Under the pieces are notes generated by a model. The model had not been told where the DNA came from, ran no database searches, and saw only the letters and a program-made list of their open reading frames with translations. Both the position numbers and the translations under genes were made by a program. From an uncultured Arcobacter sp. (GTDB lineage Bacteria > Campylobacterota > Campylobacteria > Campylobacterales > Arcobacteraceae), in the NCBI GenBank assembly GCA_913054415.1, contig CAJXII010000033.1, forward strand, positions 1 to 12,061: a stretch of DNA of 12,061 bases, read 5' to 3'. Of this stretch, positions 1 through 6,661 are shown piece after piece. Each line of letters opens with the position of its first letter. The stretch's first letter is position 1.

Positions 1-102
1 ACCTAATTATAGAGTAATTTGGCTTGTTGTCTAATTGGGTATGGATTTATTAGGGTTAAACAACAAATAAAAATCTTTTAAGACTATTCTAAGTGATTTA
101 TA

Positions 103-110
103 GATAAAAT
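103..110 (+). promoter_or_regulatory. Probable -10 box of the tRNA-Cys promoter
   Basis: The octamer gataaaat fits the extended -10 pattern gnTAnaAT described for the main sigma factor of Campylobacter. It would place the transcription start near 117, about 9 bases before the mature tRNA. No -35 hexamer is evident; promoters in this phylum often use upstream T-rich stretches instead. Assigned by position and pattern only. Confidence 0.4.
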
Positions 111-125
111 TTCAATTCTTATAAG

Positions 126-201
126 GGAGCTATAGCAAAGTTGGTAATGCCCCGGATTGCAAATCCGGTATGCGTTGGTTCGAGTCCGACTAGCTCCTCC
201 A
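126..201 (+). tRNA. tRNA-Cys (anticodon GCA)
   Basis: The 76-base sequence folds as a complete cloverleaf. The acceptor stem GGAGCTA/TAGCTCC has seven perfect pairs. The D-stem is GCA/TGC, the anticodon stem CCGGA/TCCGG closes the loop TTGCAAA (157-163), and the T-stem GTTGG/CCGAC carries the loop TTCGAGT. The anticodon GCA lies at 159-161 and reads the Cys codons UGC and UGU. The discriminator base is U (198), as in bacterial tRNA-Cys, and the 3' CCA (199-201) is encoded. The gene stands alone and points toward the 3' end of infA on the other strand. No clear terminator follows it. Confidence 0.97.
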
Positions 202-297
202 TTAATTAATCAACTATACTTTGTGATTTGTCAAATATACTTCTTAATGTTTTATTGAAAAAATTTAATATTTATTTGAAGTTATTTATTAGTTAGT
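202..297. other. AT-rich spacer between tRNA-Cys and the infA terminator
   Basis: About 96 bases of very AT-rich DNA with no open reading frame of note and no recognisable RNA gene. It holds no rpmJ (L36) reading frame, although rpmJ follows infA in many bacteria. I see only short A/T palindromes such as attaattaat. Confidence 0.5.
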
Positions 298-332
298 AAA
301 AACAAATAGTAGTGTATATATCTACTATTTGT
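298..332 (-). terminator. Probable rho-independent terminator of the S10-spc-map-infA operon
   Basis: A perfect 11-bp inverted repeat (302-312 with 322-332) encloses a 9-base loop. Read on the minus strand it is followed at once by a run of five T (298-302, partly shared with the stem). The infA stop codon TAG (325-327) lies inside the promoter-proximal arm, so the gene ends within the terminator. The stem is AT-rich and therefore weaker than a typical E. coli terminator. On the plus strand no T-run follows, so it probably works mainly for the operon and not for tRNA-Cys. Confidence 0.65.
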
Positions 333-543
333 ATCTATGTGTAATTCTACCTTTATCTAGTGAATATGGAGTTATCTCAACTCTTACTTTATCACCTAAA
401 AGTATTTTTATATAATGCATTCGCATTTTTCCTGATATATGACATAATACTATATGTCCATTATCTAACTCTACTCTAAAAGTAGCATTTGGTAAAACTT
501 CTGCAACTATACCATCTACAACTATTACATCATCTTTTGCCAT
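325..543 (-). CDS. infA: Translation initiation factor IF-1
   Basis: Encodes 72 residues, the usual length for IF-1, which binds the A site of the 30S subunit and acts with IF-2 and IF-3 in start-site selection. The protein is one OB-fold S1 domain. Family signatures visible are FRVELDNGH (22-30), HISGKMR (35-41), GDKVRVEITPY (50-60) and the basic tail GRITHRYK (65-72). The start follows an AGAGGA ribosome binding site that overlaps the map stop codon, 12 bp away, which suggests coupling to map. infA is the last gene of the operon and its stop lies in the terminator hairpin. rpmJ, the common downstream partner, is absent. Confidence 0.97.
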   Translation of the reverse strand: MAKDDVIVVDGIVAEVLPNATFRVELDNGHIVLCHISGKMRMHYIKILLGDKVRVEITPYSLDKGRITHRYK

Positions 544-555
544 ATTATTTTCCTC

Positions 556-1320
556 TTAATCAATCTTAGTTAATATTTTAGCTTTGCCATTTACAATAGC
601 AACTTGGTGTTCATAATGACTTGTTCTTAAATTATCTTTGCTTCTTACTGACCATTTATCATCTGGATCAATAACAGGCTCTTCATCTTTTTGACAAATC
701 ATAGGCTCTATACAAAAAATCATACCATTTTTAATTTTTGGACCTTGTTTTGCATTGTGACCATCTAAATAGTTTGGAACTTCTGGATCACAGTGAGGCT
801 CTTTACCAATTCCATGACCACAAAATTTTACCAAAGGAACATATCCTCTACCTAAAATAAACTCCTCCAATGCTAAACTTAATTCCTTAAATCTCATACC
901 TTGCTTAATAATATCTATTGCATAATATAAAGCATCCTTACTACAAGCAATCAGATCTTCATCCTCTTTAGAAATTTTTCCAATAGGCATAGTAATAGCA
1001 GCATCTCCATACCAACCATCTATTTGACTACCTATATCTATTCCTAAAATATCTCCATCTTTTAATACAGTGTTATCTGGAACTCCGTGTATTACCACTT
1101 CATTTAAAGATGTGCATACTGCATTAGGAAAACCATAAAGTCCTTTAAATGCAGGCACTGCACCTAAACTTCTTAAATAATCTTCCCCCATCTTATCGAC
1201 ATCTAAAAGTGTCATACCAGCTTTAACATTTTGTTCTAAATAGTGAAGTGTTTTTGCAACAGCAAGACCTGCTGTTTGTAGTTTCTCAATCTCTTTTGGT
1301 TTTCTTAAAGGTATAGCCAT
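556..1320 (-). CDS. map: Type I methionine aminopeptidase
   Basis: Removes the initiator methionine from new proteins as they leave the ribosome; a cytosolic dinuclear metalloenzyme of the M24A family. With the start chosen here it has 254 residues. The five metal ligands are all present: Asp95, Asp106 (in DGWYGD), His169 (in GHGIG), Glu205 (in CIEPM) and Glu237 (in YEHQV). A conserved substrate-pocket His is seen at 78 (VIHGVP). I chose the ATG giving MAIPLRKPKEIEKL because it matches the family N-terminus (E. coli MAISIKTPEDIEKM). A GTG five codons upstream (1333-1335) is in frame but has no ribosome binding site. The ATG also lacks a strong one. The 90-bp gap from secY is the largest inside the operon and may hold a separate promoter. 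Confidence 0.96.
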   Translation of the reverse strand: MAIPLRKPKEIEKLQTAGLAVAKTLHYLEQNVKAGMTLLDVDKMGEDYLRSLGAVPAFKGLYGFPNAVCTSLNEVVIHGVPDNTVLKDGDILGIDIGSQIDGWYGDAAITMPIGKISKEDEDLIACSKDALYYAIDIIKQGMRFKELSLALEEFILGRGYVPLVKFCGHGIGKEPHCDPEVPNYLDGHNAKQGPKIKNGMIFCIEPMICQKDEEPVIDPDDKWSVRSKDNLRTSHYEHQVAIVNGKAKILTKID

Positions 1321-1358
1321 ATTATTTTTTACCACAATATAAACTATTAGTTGAAAAC

Positions 1359-1396
1359 CAAAAGCTGCAAGCTAATAAACAAGCTTGTGCTTTTTG
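1359..1396. repeat. Imperfect inverted repeat (hairpin) in the secY-map gap
   Basis: The outer stem aaaagc (1360-1365) pairs with gctttt (1389-1394) and the inner stem caagc (1368-1372) with gcttg (1383-1387). They are separated by a small internal loop and closed by a 10-base loop. In the operon mRNA it would form between the secY stop and the map start. On the plus strand it is followed by T-rich sequence, on the minus strand by a weaker T-run. It could be an RNA processing site, a partial attenuator, or a dispersed small repeat. Function unknown. Confidence 0.55.
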
Positions 1397-1409
1397 CTTT
1401 TTAGTTATC

Positions 1410-1415
1410 ATTATA
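1410..1415 (-). promoter_or_regulatory. Possible internal promoter for map-infA (-10 TATAAT)
   Basis: A perfect TATAAT on the minus strand overlaps the last codon and stop of secY. It would start transcription near 1403 and give an approximately 80-base leader that contains the hairpin at 1359-1396. No good -35 hexamer lies 16-18 bp upstream, which is tolerated in Campylobacterota. The hexamer may also be chance, since it partly encodes Leu-stop. Confidence 0.3.
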
Positions 1416-2673
1416 ATCCCGTAGCACTAAGTGTTTCATATTTATTAGAATATTGTTGAGCTTCTATTTTTCTCATAGTATCAATAGCAACTTGAACAAC
1501 AATCATAACAGCAGTCCCACCAAAGAAAAACGGAACACCCATAGCTTTTACAATAAGCCAAGGAAGTGTAGCAACCAATCCTAAATAAATAGCTCCCCAA
1601 AAAGTTAATCTTGAAGCAGTATCATTTAAAAATGTTGCTGTGCTAGCTCCTGGTCTAACTCCTGGTATAAATCCACCTTGTCGTTTAAGGTTATCAGCAA
1701 TATCTTTTGAATTAAATGTAAGACTTGCATAAAAGTATGCAAAAAATACTACAAATAAAAATGTTAATAAATTAAATACATAATGTGATGGATTTAAAAA
1801 ATCTGATATTGATATCAAAATCGGATTTTTACTACCTTGTAAAATTGTTGCAGGAAACATTAAAATAGCACTTGCAAAAATTACAGGAATTACTCCACTT
1901 AAATTTACTTTTATTGGTATATAATTCATAATTCTTTTATTTTGATTTTGCATAACAACTTTTCTACTATATGAAACCGGCACTCTTCTTTCCGCTAGTT
2001 CAACATAGATAATCACACCAACAGTAGCTAAGATAACTGCTAAAATAACTATAATAGTTAAAAAATTCATTTGACCATTATTTACAAGATCAACAGTTCC
2101 ACCAATAGCACCTGGTATTGCTGATACGATACCTGCAAAGATAATCAATGATATTCCATTACCGATACCTTTTTGAGTGATTTGCTCACCTATCCACATT
2201 AACATCATAGTTCCTGTTAGCATAGATATAGCCGCAACTGCTATAAATGTATTGTGATCTATTGTAATAGCACTTTCACCAGCAGTTCCTGTTAGACTTT
2301 GTAGTCCCATAGAAACACCAATAGCTTGAATTAGTGTAATAACAATAGTAGCATATCTGATAATTTGCATATATTTTTGCATACCGTCTCGCTCTTTTTT
2401 AAGTTTTCCAAGAGCAGGAAAAGTAGCAGCAAGAAGTTCCATAATAATTGAAGCTGTAATATAAGGCATAATACCCAAAGATATAACACTCATCCGTCTA
2501 ACAGCATTACCACTAAACATATTTGCCATACCTAAAGCATTATTTGTATTTGAATCAAAAAATTCTTTGATAACATTTAAATCAACACCAGGGATTGGCA
2601 CATAAGCCAATACCCTATATATTAAAATAAAACCCAATGTAATTAAGATCTTATTTAATAAGTCTTTATTCAT
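1411..2673 (-). CDS. secY: Protein translocase channel subunit SecY
   Basis: 420 residues, ten predicted membrane helices; forms the SecYEG channel in the inner membrane through which SecA or the ribosome passes proteins. Helix 1 spans about residues 8-27. The cytosolic loop with ERRVPVSYSRK (228-238) and the later loop GGFIPGVRPG (333-342), both contacts for SecA or ribosome, are intact. The last helix covers about 384-399 and is followed by a short charged tail. The start lies only 2 bp after the rplO stop, with a weak ribosome binding site, so translation is likely coupled to L15. Location at the end of the spc cluster is the classic one. The sequence looks complete and normal. Confidence 0.98.
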   Translation of the reverse strand: MNKDLLNKILITLGFILIYRVLAYVPIPGVDLNVIKEFFDSNTNNALGMANMFSGNAVRRMSVISLGIMPYITASIIMELLAATFPALGKLKKERDGMQKYMQIIRYATIVITLIQAIGVSMGLQSLTGTAGESAITIDHNTFIAVAAISMLTGTMMLMWIGEQITQKGIGNGISLIIFAGIVSAIPGAIGGTVDLVNNGQMNFLTIIVILAVILATVGVIIYVELAERRVPVSYSRKVVMQNQNKRIMNYIPIKVNLSGVIPVIFASAILMFPATILQGSKNPILISISDFLNPSHYVFNLLTFLFVVFFAYFYASLTFNSKDIADNLKRQGGFIPGVRPGASTATFLNDTASRLTFWGAIYLGLVATLPWLIVKAMGVPFFFGGTAVMIVVQVAIDTMRKIEAQQYSNKYETLSATGL

Positions 2674-2675
2674 AA

Positions 2676-3077
2676 TTAATTACCAGTAGTAGTTACATTT
2701 TCATCTTTGATTTTAGATGCTAAGTTTTTAGCATCTGAACCAATAAGTTTAACTTTTCTTACTTCTTTAGATAATTTATAAACAGATCTTATTGTTTCCA
2801 TAGTAATCTCTTCAAGATTTGCTACTTGTTTTACTTTAGATACATTTATAGAATATGGTTTTGTAACTCTTGAAGTAAAACCAACTTTTGGCAATCTTCT
2901 ATGAATTGGTTGTTGACCACCTTCAAAACCTCTTTTTATTTTGTATCCAGATCTTGATTTTTGACCTTTTTGACCTCTAGTAGAAGTCTTACCCATTCCT
3001 GAACCTTGACCTCTACCAACTCTTTTACTATTTTTTGTACTTCCAGCAGCTGGAGTTAAATTTTCTAAAATTGACAT
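2676..3077 (-). CDS. rplO: 50S ribosomal protein L15 (uL15)
   Basis: 133 residues; a late-assembling 50S protein that threads a long basic N-terminal extension into 23S rRNA. The extension is clear: NSKRVGRGQGSGMGKTS (16-32), then GQKGQKSRSG (35-44) and the conserved GFEGGQQPIHRRLPK (50-64). The globular C-terminal part is about ten residues shorter than the E. coli protein (144), the length I recall for Helicobacter L15. An AAGGA binding site overlaps the rpsE stop, and the gap to rpsE is 4 bp. There is no rpmD (L30) between the two genes. Confidence 0.97.
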   Translation of the reverse strand: MSILENLTPAAGSTKNSKRVGRGQGSGMGKTSTRGQKGQKSRSGYKIKRGFEGGQQPIHRRLPKVGFTSRVTKPYSINVSKVKQVANLEEITMETIRSVYKLSKEVRKVKLIGSDAKNLASKIKDENVTTTGN

Positions 3078-3081
3078 ATCT

Positions 3082-3522
3082 CTATCCTTTAATCTTAGCT
3101 AATGCTTCAACTGTAGCTTGAACAAGGTTATTAGGATTATTTGATCCTAAAGATTTTGCAATAATATCTGTAATACCAGCAAGTTCAAGAACAGGTCTTG
3201 CAGCTCCACCAGCGATAAGCCCTGTCCCTTCAGAAGCAGGTTTTAGTAATATTTTACTTGCATTATATTTATGTTCAATATCATGATTGATAGTTGTTCC
3301 ATTTATATTTACTTTAACCAATGACTTAAATGCATCATCTAAAGCTTTTTTGATTGCATCAGGAACCTCTTTTGCTTTTCCTGTTCCAAATCCAACTGTT
3401 CCTTTTTTATCACCAACAACAACTAAAGCTGTAAATCTAAATCTTCTACCACCTTTTACAACTTTTGTTACTCTTCCAATATTTACTATTGATTCTTCAA
3501 AATCATCTCTATTTATTGCCAT
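3082..3522 (-). CDS. rpsE: 30S ribosomal protein S5 (uS5)
   Basis: 146 residues; sits at the mRNA entry and decoding side of the 30S subunit and affects translational accuracy. The N-terminal double-stranded-RNA-binding-like domain contains NIGRVTKVVKGGRRFRF (14-30) and GTVGFGTGKAKEVP (41-54). The C-terminal domain has the hallmark SEGTGLIAGG (97-106). The start is the ATG at 3520-3522 (MAINRDDFEES), preceded by AAAGGTAAG. The reading frame stays open nine codons further upstream (to 3549), but that stretch overlaps the end of rplR and has no fitting binding site. The gap from rplR is 10 bp. Confidence 0.97.
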   Translation of the reverse strand: MAINRDDFEESIVNIGRVTKVVKGGRRFRFTALVVVGDKKGTVGFGTGKAKEVPDAIKKALDDAFKSLVKVNINGTTINHDIEHKYNASKILLKPASEGTGLIAGGAARPVLELAGITDIIAKSLGSNNPNNLVQATVEALAKIKG

Positions 3523-3532
3523 GAACTTACCT

Positions 3533-3892
3533 TTAAAGTTTGATTCCATTGTCTCTTAGTGCATCAGCAAAAGCCGCAACTACACCATGATACAAGTAAC
3601 CATTTCTATCTAAAACTACTGTTTCAATATTTTTTGCTTTTAAGTTTTCAGCTAATTTAGCTGCAACTTGAACAACATTTTCTTTATTTACTGTTAATTT
3701 CATTGCTCTACTATCAACAGAAGCTAAAGTATTTCCAGCTACATCATCGATTGCTTGTGCATAAAAATACTTATTTGATTTAAAAACAGTCAATCTTGGA
3801 AGCTCGCTAGTTCCACTAATTTTACCTCTAATTCTTCTTTTTCTTCTAAGTCTAAGAGAATTCTTTTTAGCTAAATCTTTTATTCTACTCAT
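3533..3892 (-). CDS. rplR: 50S ribosomal protein L18 (uL18)
   Basis: 119 residues; binds 5S rRNA together with L5 and L25 and helps dock it on the central protuberance. The arginine- and lysine-rich N-terminus (LRLRRKRRIRGKISG, 13-27) contacts 5S rRNA. The core carries LPRLTVFKSNKYFYAQ (31-46). The C-terminus has LDRNGYLYHG followed by AAFADALRDNG (94-116), the most conserved part of the family. An AAGGTG binding site precedes the ATG, and the rplF stop is 11 bp upstream. No irregularity seen. Confidence 0.97.
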   Translation of the reverse strand: MSRIKDLAKKNSLRLRRKRRIRGKISGTSELPRLTVFKSNKYFYAQAIDDVAGNTLASVDSRAMKLTVNKENVVQVAAKLAENLKAKNIETVVLDRNGYLYHGVVAAFADALRDNGIKL

Positions 3893-3903
3893 ATTTTTAC
3901 ACC

Positions 3904-4437
3904 TTACTTAGCAGTTTTACCGGCTTTTCTAACGATATGCTCGTCAGTATATTTAACACCTTTACCTTTGTATGGTTCTGGTTTTCTAAAGCCTCTGATA
4001 ATTGCTGCAGCTTGACCAACTTGTTGTTTACTGCTACCTTTTACTGTAATGATATTTTTTTCAACAGTTATCTCTAACCCTTGAGGAATATCATAATTAA
4101 TAGGATGTGAATATCCTAATTGTAATTCTAAAACTTTACCTTTAACAGCAGCTCTATAACCAACTCCGTTGATCTCTAAAGATTTAGAAAAACCTTTATT
4201 TAATCCTTCAACTGCATTGTTTGTTAAAGATCTGTAAGTTCCCCAATAAGCTTTATCTTGTGATGTTTCACCAACTAAAGTAAAATTAATAGCACCATTA
4301 GCTACTTCTACTCCTACTCTATTATGTGTTTCAACATCTATTGATTGAGAACCTTTTTTTACTGTAATAACACCATTATTAACTGTTACTTCCATTCCAG
4401 CTGGAATTTGTATTGCTTTTTTTCCAATTCTAGACAT
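3904..4437 (-). CDS. rplF: 50S ribosomal protein L6 (uL6)
   Basis: 177 residues; a two-domain protein near the sarcin-ricin loop, where elongation factors bind. The N-terminal domain opens with MSRIGKKAIQIPAG and includes WGTYRSLTNN (65-74). The second domain starts around LEINGVGYRA (87-96) and ends in the signature GFRKPEPYKGKGVKY (149-163). The ATG follows a strong AGGAGT binding site that overlaps the rpsH stop. Standard length. Confidence 0.98.
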   Translation of the reverse strand: MSRIGKKAIQIPAGMEVTVNNGVITVKKGSQSIDVETHNRVGVEVANGAINFTLVGETSQDKAYWGTYRSLTNNAVEGLNKGFSKSLEINGVGYRAAVKGKVLELQLGYSHPINYDIPQGLEITVEKNIITVKGSSKQQVGQAAAIIRGFRKPEPYKGKGVKYTDEHIVRKAGKTAK

Positions 4438-4446
4438 AAATAACTC

Positions 4447-4845
4447 CTACCATACAGAACATAGCACTTCGCCACCAACATTTAGTTTATAAGCTTCTTC
4501 ATTACTTATAATACCTTTGTTAGTAGAAACAACTATTGTTCCATATCCATTTTTAAAGTTTTTAAGGTCTAAAGCACCTTTATAAACTCTTCTACCAGAT
4601 TTTGATAATCTTTTAAGTTCATTGATAACACTATTTTCATTGTCATCATATTTTAAAACAACTTTAATTGATTTTTTATTATTATCACCATCTACTACTT
4701 GATAACTCTCAATATATTCTTTTTCTTGTAATACTTTTACAACACCTTCTACTGTATTTGAATGAATCAGAGTTGTTGTATCAAGTTTTCTCATACTTGC
4801 ATTTCTAATTCTAGTCAAAGCGTCTGCGATTAAATCATTCATCAT
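4447..4845 (-). CDS. rpsH: 30S ribosomal protein S8 (uS8)
   Basis: 132 residues; binds helix 21 of 16S rRNA early in 30S assembly. Family marks are NDLIADALTRIRNA (3-16), KRLSKSGRRVY (78-88) and the C-terminal STNKGIISNEEA with GGEVLCSVW. In E. coli S8 also represses the spc operon by binding near the start of rplE; whether that holds here cannot be told from sequence alone. Two consecutive ATG codons are possible. I take the first (4843-4845), because GGAG lies 9 bases upstream of it and 12 from the second. The rpsN stop is 12 bp upstream. Confidence 0.97.
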   Translation of the reverse strand: MMNDLIADALTRIRNASMRKLDTTTLIHSNTVEGVVKVLQEKEYIESYQVVDGDNNKKSIKVVLKYDDNENSVINELKRLSKSGRRVYKGALDLKNFKNGYGTIVVSTNKGIISNEEAYKLNVGGEVLCSVW

Positions 4846-4857
4846 GGGCTTTTTCTC

Positions 4858-5043
4858 CTACCAACTAGCTTTTCTAACACCAGGTAATAAACCTTCGTTA
4901 GCCATTTTTCTTAAACATATTCTACATATACCAAAATCTCTATATACTGATTTTGGTCTTCCACAAATTGAACATCTACTATAAGCTCTTGTAGAGAATT
5001 TAGGTGCTCTTTGTTGTTTTGCAATCATAGATTTTTTTGCCAT
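4858..5043 (-). CDS. rpsN: 30S ribosomal protein S14, zinc-binding short form (uS14, type Z)
   Basis: 61 residues; a late-binding protein in the 30S head. This is the short C+ form: four cysteines at 24, 27, 40 and 43 (CSIC and CRIC) make a zinc ribbon. The long zinc-free form has about 101 residues. The C-terminal GLLPGVRKASW is typical. The ATG overlaps the rplE stop by one base (TAATG) and follows an AAAGGGAGAG binding site lying in the last codons of rplE. Ribosomes using this form hold zinc, and some bacteria carry a zinc-free paralog elsewhere; none is visible in this window. Confidence 0.98.
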   Translation of the reverse strand: MAKKSMIAKQQRAPKFSTRAYSRCSICGRPKSVYRDFGICRICLRKMANEGLLPGVRKASW

Positions 5044-5591
5044 TATGCTCTCCCTTTAGTAAATGGTAATCCCATTAATTCTAATAATCTAAATGCTTGT
5101 TCATCACTAGATGTTGTTGTAGCAATAGATATATTCATACCATGAGTTTTAATAATATTATCAAACTCAACTTCTGGGAACATTAATTGCTCATCTAAAC
5201 CAAAGTTAAAGTTACCATAACCATCAAAACCATTTCTGTTAAGTCCTCTAAAATCCTTAACTCTTGGAAGTGCGATTGAACAAAGTTTATCCATAAATAC
5301 ATACATTTGCTCACCTCTTAGAGTAACTTTAACTCCTACAGGTGCACCTTCTCTTACTTTAAATCCAGCAACACTTTTTTTAGATACAACTGTAACTGCT
5401 TTTTGTCCAGCTATTAAACTGATAGTATCATTGATATTTTGCATCAATTTACTATCTTTCATAGCTTCTCCAGCACCTACAGAGATTGTAATTTTCTCTA
5501 ATGCTGGAGTTAACATTTTATTTTGATCAAATTCAGATTCTAAAACTGGTTTAATCTCATCTTTATATCTTTGTAATAATCTAGCTGCCAT
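5043..5591 (-). CDS. rplE: 50S ribosomal protein L5 (uL5)
   Basis: 182 residues; binds 5S rRNA and contacts the P-site tRNA from the central protuberance. Conserved parts are LEKITISVG (31-39), IAGQKAVTVVSKKSVAGFKVR (60-80), the ALPRVKDFRGL motif (107-117) and the FGLDEQLMFPE stretch (130-140). I chose the ATG at 5589-5591, because AAGGTGA sits 6-7 bases upstream within the last codons of rplX. A GTG three codons earlier (5598-5600) lies inside that binding site and is unlikely. The gap from rplX is a single base. Confidence 0.96.
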   Translation of the reverse strand: MAARLLQRYKDEIKPVLESEFDQNKMLTPALEKITISVGAGEAMKDSKLMQNINDTISLIAGQKAVTVVSKKSVAGFKVREGAPVGVKVTLRGEQMYVFMDKLCSIALPRVKDFRGLNRNGFDGYGNFNFGLDEQLMFPEVEFDNIIKTHGMNISIATTTSSDEQAFRLLELMGLPFTKGRA

Positions 5592-5592
5592 C

Positions 5593-5832
5593 TTATTCAC
5601 CTTCTACTTTTGCTACATTAGAGATATCTATTGGCATCTCTTTGTTTACAAAACCACCGTCTGGGTTTTTATCTTGATCAGGTTTAACAGTTTTTTTAGC
5701 TACTTTACAGTCTTTAACTATAACTTTACCTTTTGATGGGAATACAGCTAATACTTCACCTGTTTTACCTTTATCATCACCGCTAATTATTTTAACAGTA
5801 TCACCTTTTTTAATCTTCATTTTAATTGCCAT
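5593..5832 (-). CDS. rplX: 50S ribosomal protein L24 (uL24)
   Basis: 79 residues, shorter than the 104 of E. coli; an assembly initiator that binds the 5' end of 23S rRNA near the exit tunnel. The KOW motif is IKKGDTVKIISGDDKGKTG (7-25). The lysine-rich strand KDCKVAKKTVKPDQ follows (40-53). The start is the ATG overlapping the rplN stop (TAATG), with GGAGGTG 6 bases upstream, one of the strongest binding sites in the operon. A second in-frame ATG four codons in (MKIKKG) has no comparable site. The shorter C-terminus agrees with other Campylobacterota as I recall them. Confidence 0.96.
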   Translation of the reverse strand: MAIKMKIKKGDTVKIISGDDKGKTGEVLAVFPSKGKVIVKDCKVAKKTVKPDQDKNPDGGFVNKEMPIDISNVAKVEGE

Positions 5833-6203
5833 TATAACACCTCCGGAGCAAGTGAAACAATTTTCATAAAACCTGAATATCTAACTTCCCTAGCTACAGG
5901 TCCAAAAATTCTTGTTCCAATTGGTTCTTTTTTGTTATCAAGTATAACAGCAGCATTGTCATCAAATCTAATTAAAGATCCATTTTCTCTTTGAACCTCT
6001 TTATGAGTTCGAACAATCACAGCTTTTACAACTTGACCTTTTTTTACTTTTCCACCATGAGGAATAGCTTTTTTAACAGATGCAACTATTACATCACCTA
6101 CACTTGCATATCTTCTTTTAGATCCACCTAAAACTTTGATACACATGATCTCTTTAGCACCACTATTATCTGCAACTTTCAGTCTAGTAAAACCTTGAAT
6201 CAT
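5832..6203 (-). CDS. rplN: 50S ribosomal protein L14 (uL14)
   Basis: 123 residues; a five-stranded barrel on the 30S-facing side of the 50S subunit, forming an intersubunit bridge and the docking site of silencing factor RsfS. Signatures are KVADNSGAKEIMCIKVLGG (9-27), the basic KKAIPHGGKVKKGQ (44-57), VRTHKE (64-69) and GTRIFGPVARE (96-106). The ATG overlaps the rpsQ stop (TAATG), and its own stop overlaps the rplX start in the same way, so three consecutive genes are chained. Confidence 0.98.
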   Translation of the reverse strand: MIQGFTRLKVADNSGAKEIMCIKVLGGSKRRYASVGDVIVASVKKAIPHGGKVKKGQVVKAVIVRTHKEVQRENGSLIRFDDNAAVILDNKKEPIGTRIFGPVAREVRYSGFMKIVSLAPEVL

Positions 6204-6460
6204 TACTTAACTCCTCTAGCAACTATAGTTTTTAATCTAAATGATTTAGTTTTTGATAATGGTCGACATTCAATTGCAACAACTGTATCACCTACATTAA
6301 CTTCATTTCTTTCATCATGAACTAAATATTTTTTAAATCTTTTAACAGTTTTGTGATATCTTGGATGTAAAACTTTTCTTTCAACTAAAACTGAAACAGT
6401 TTTATCTCCAGATTTTTTTACCACAATACCTTGGATTTCTCTTTTATGTGAATTACCCAT
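6203..6460 (-). CDS. rpsQ: 30S ribosomal protein S17 (uS17)
   Basis: 85 residues; a primary 16S rRNA binder with an OB fold, needed early in 30S body assembly. Conserved elements are REIQGIVVKKSGDKTVSV (7-24), the HPRYHKTVKRFKKYLVHDE region (32-50) and GDTVVAIECRPLSKTKSF (57-74). The ATG follows AAGGATAAT, and the rpmC stop is 9 bp upstream. Normal length and sequence. Confidence 0.97.
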   Translation of the reverse strand: MGNSHKREIQGIVVKKSGDKTVSVLVERKVLHPRYHKTVKRFKKYLVHDERNEVNVGDTVVAIECRPLSKTKSFRLKTIVARGVK

Positions 6461-6469
6461 ATATTATCC

Positions 6470-6661
6470 TTACTTAGCACTAGCTGCAGTGATTGCAGTT
6501 TGAATTCTTGCAATATCTTTTTTAGCAGCTCTTAATTCACTAGTGTTAGTTAATTGCATAGTTTTAAACTTAGTCTTAAGCTCAAACAATAGCACCTTTT
6601 TCTCTTTTAACATATCATTTAACTCTTTCAAGCTTTTATCCGCAATATCAGTATATTTCAT
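6470..6661 (-). CDS. rpmC: 50S ribosomal protein L29 (uL29)
   Basis: 63 residues, an antiparallel pair of helices at the tunnel exit next to L23, part of the platform that meets SRP and trigger factor. Recognisable by LKELNDMLKEKKVLLFELKTK (11-31) and the closing RAAKKDIARIQTAI (44-57). The start is the ATG at 6659-6661, with AAAGAGAG just upstream. A GTG two codons earlier (6665-6667) would touch that binding site. The first 14 bases overlap the end of rplP in another frame (6648-6661), the longest overlap in the operon, implying that ribosomes ending rplP feed rpmC. Confidence 0.94.
   Translation of the reverse strand: MKYTDIADKSLKELNDMLKEKKVLLFELKTKFKTMQLTNTSELRAAKKDIARIQTAITAASAK

Noticed and set aside
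2..34. Possible C-terminus of a protein entering from the left (PNYRVIWLVV then stop, plus strand)
   Set aside because: Only ten codons are visible and there is no family signal; an open frame this short occurs by chance.
202..297. rpmJ (L36) or another small RNA gene between tRNA-Cys and infA
   Set aside because: No short basic Cys-rich reading frame on either strand and no stable fold beyond the terminator hairpin.
3523..3549. Nine-codon N-terminal extension of S5
   Set aside because: It overlaps the end of rplR and has no binding site; the downstream ATG has AAAGGTAAG at proper distance and the family N-terminus.
3287..3559. 90-codon plus-strand open frame
   Set aside because: It lies antisense to rpsE and the end of rplR, whose family motifs are unmistakable. 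Its composition is that of a mirrored reading frame, and no binding site or known motif is seen.
5831..5836. TATAAT on the minus strand at the rplN-rplX junction as an internal promoter
   Set aside because: It arises from the TAATG stop/start overlap; no supporting -35 or gap, and rplX has a strong ribosome binding site in the read-through message.
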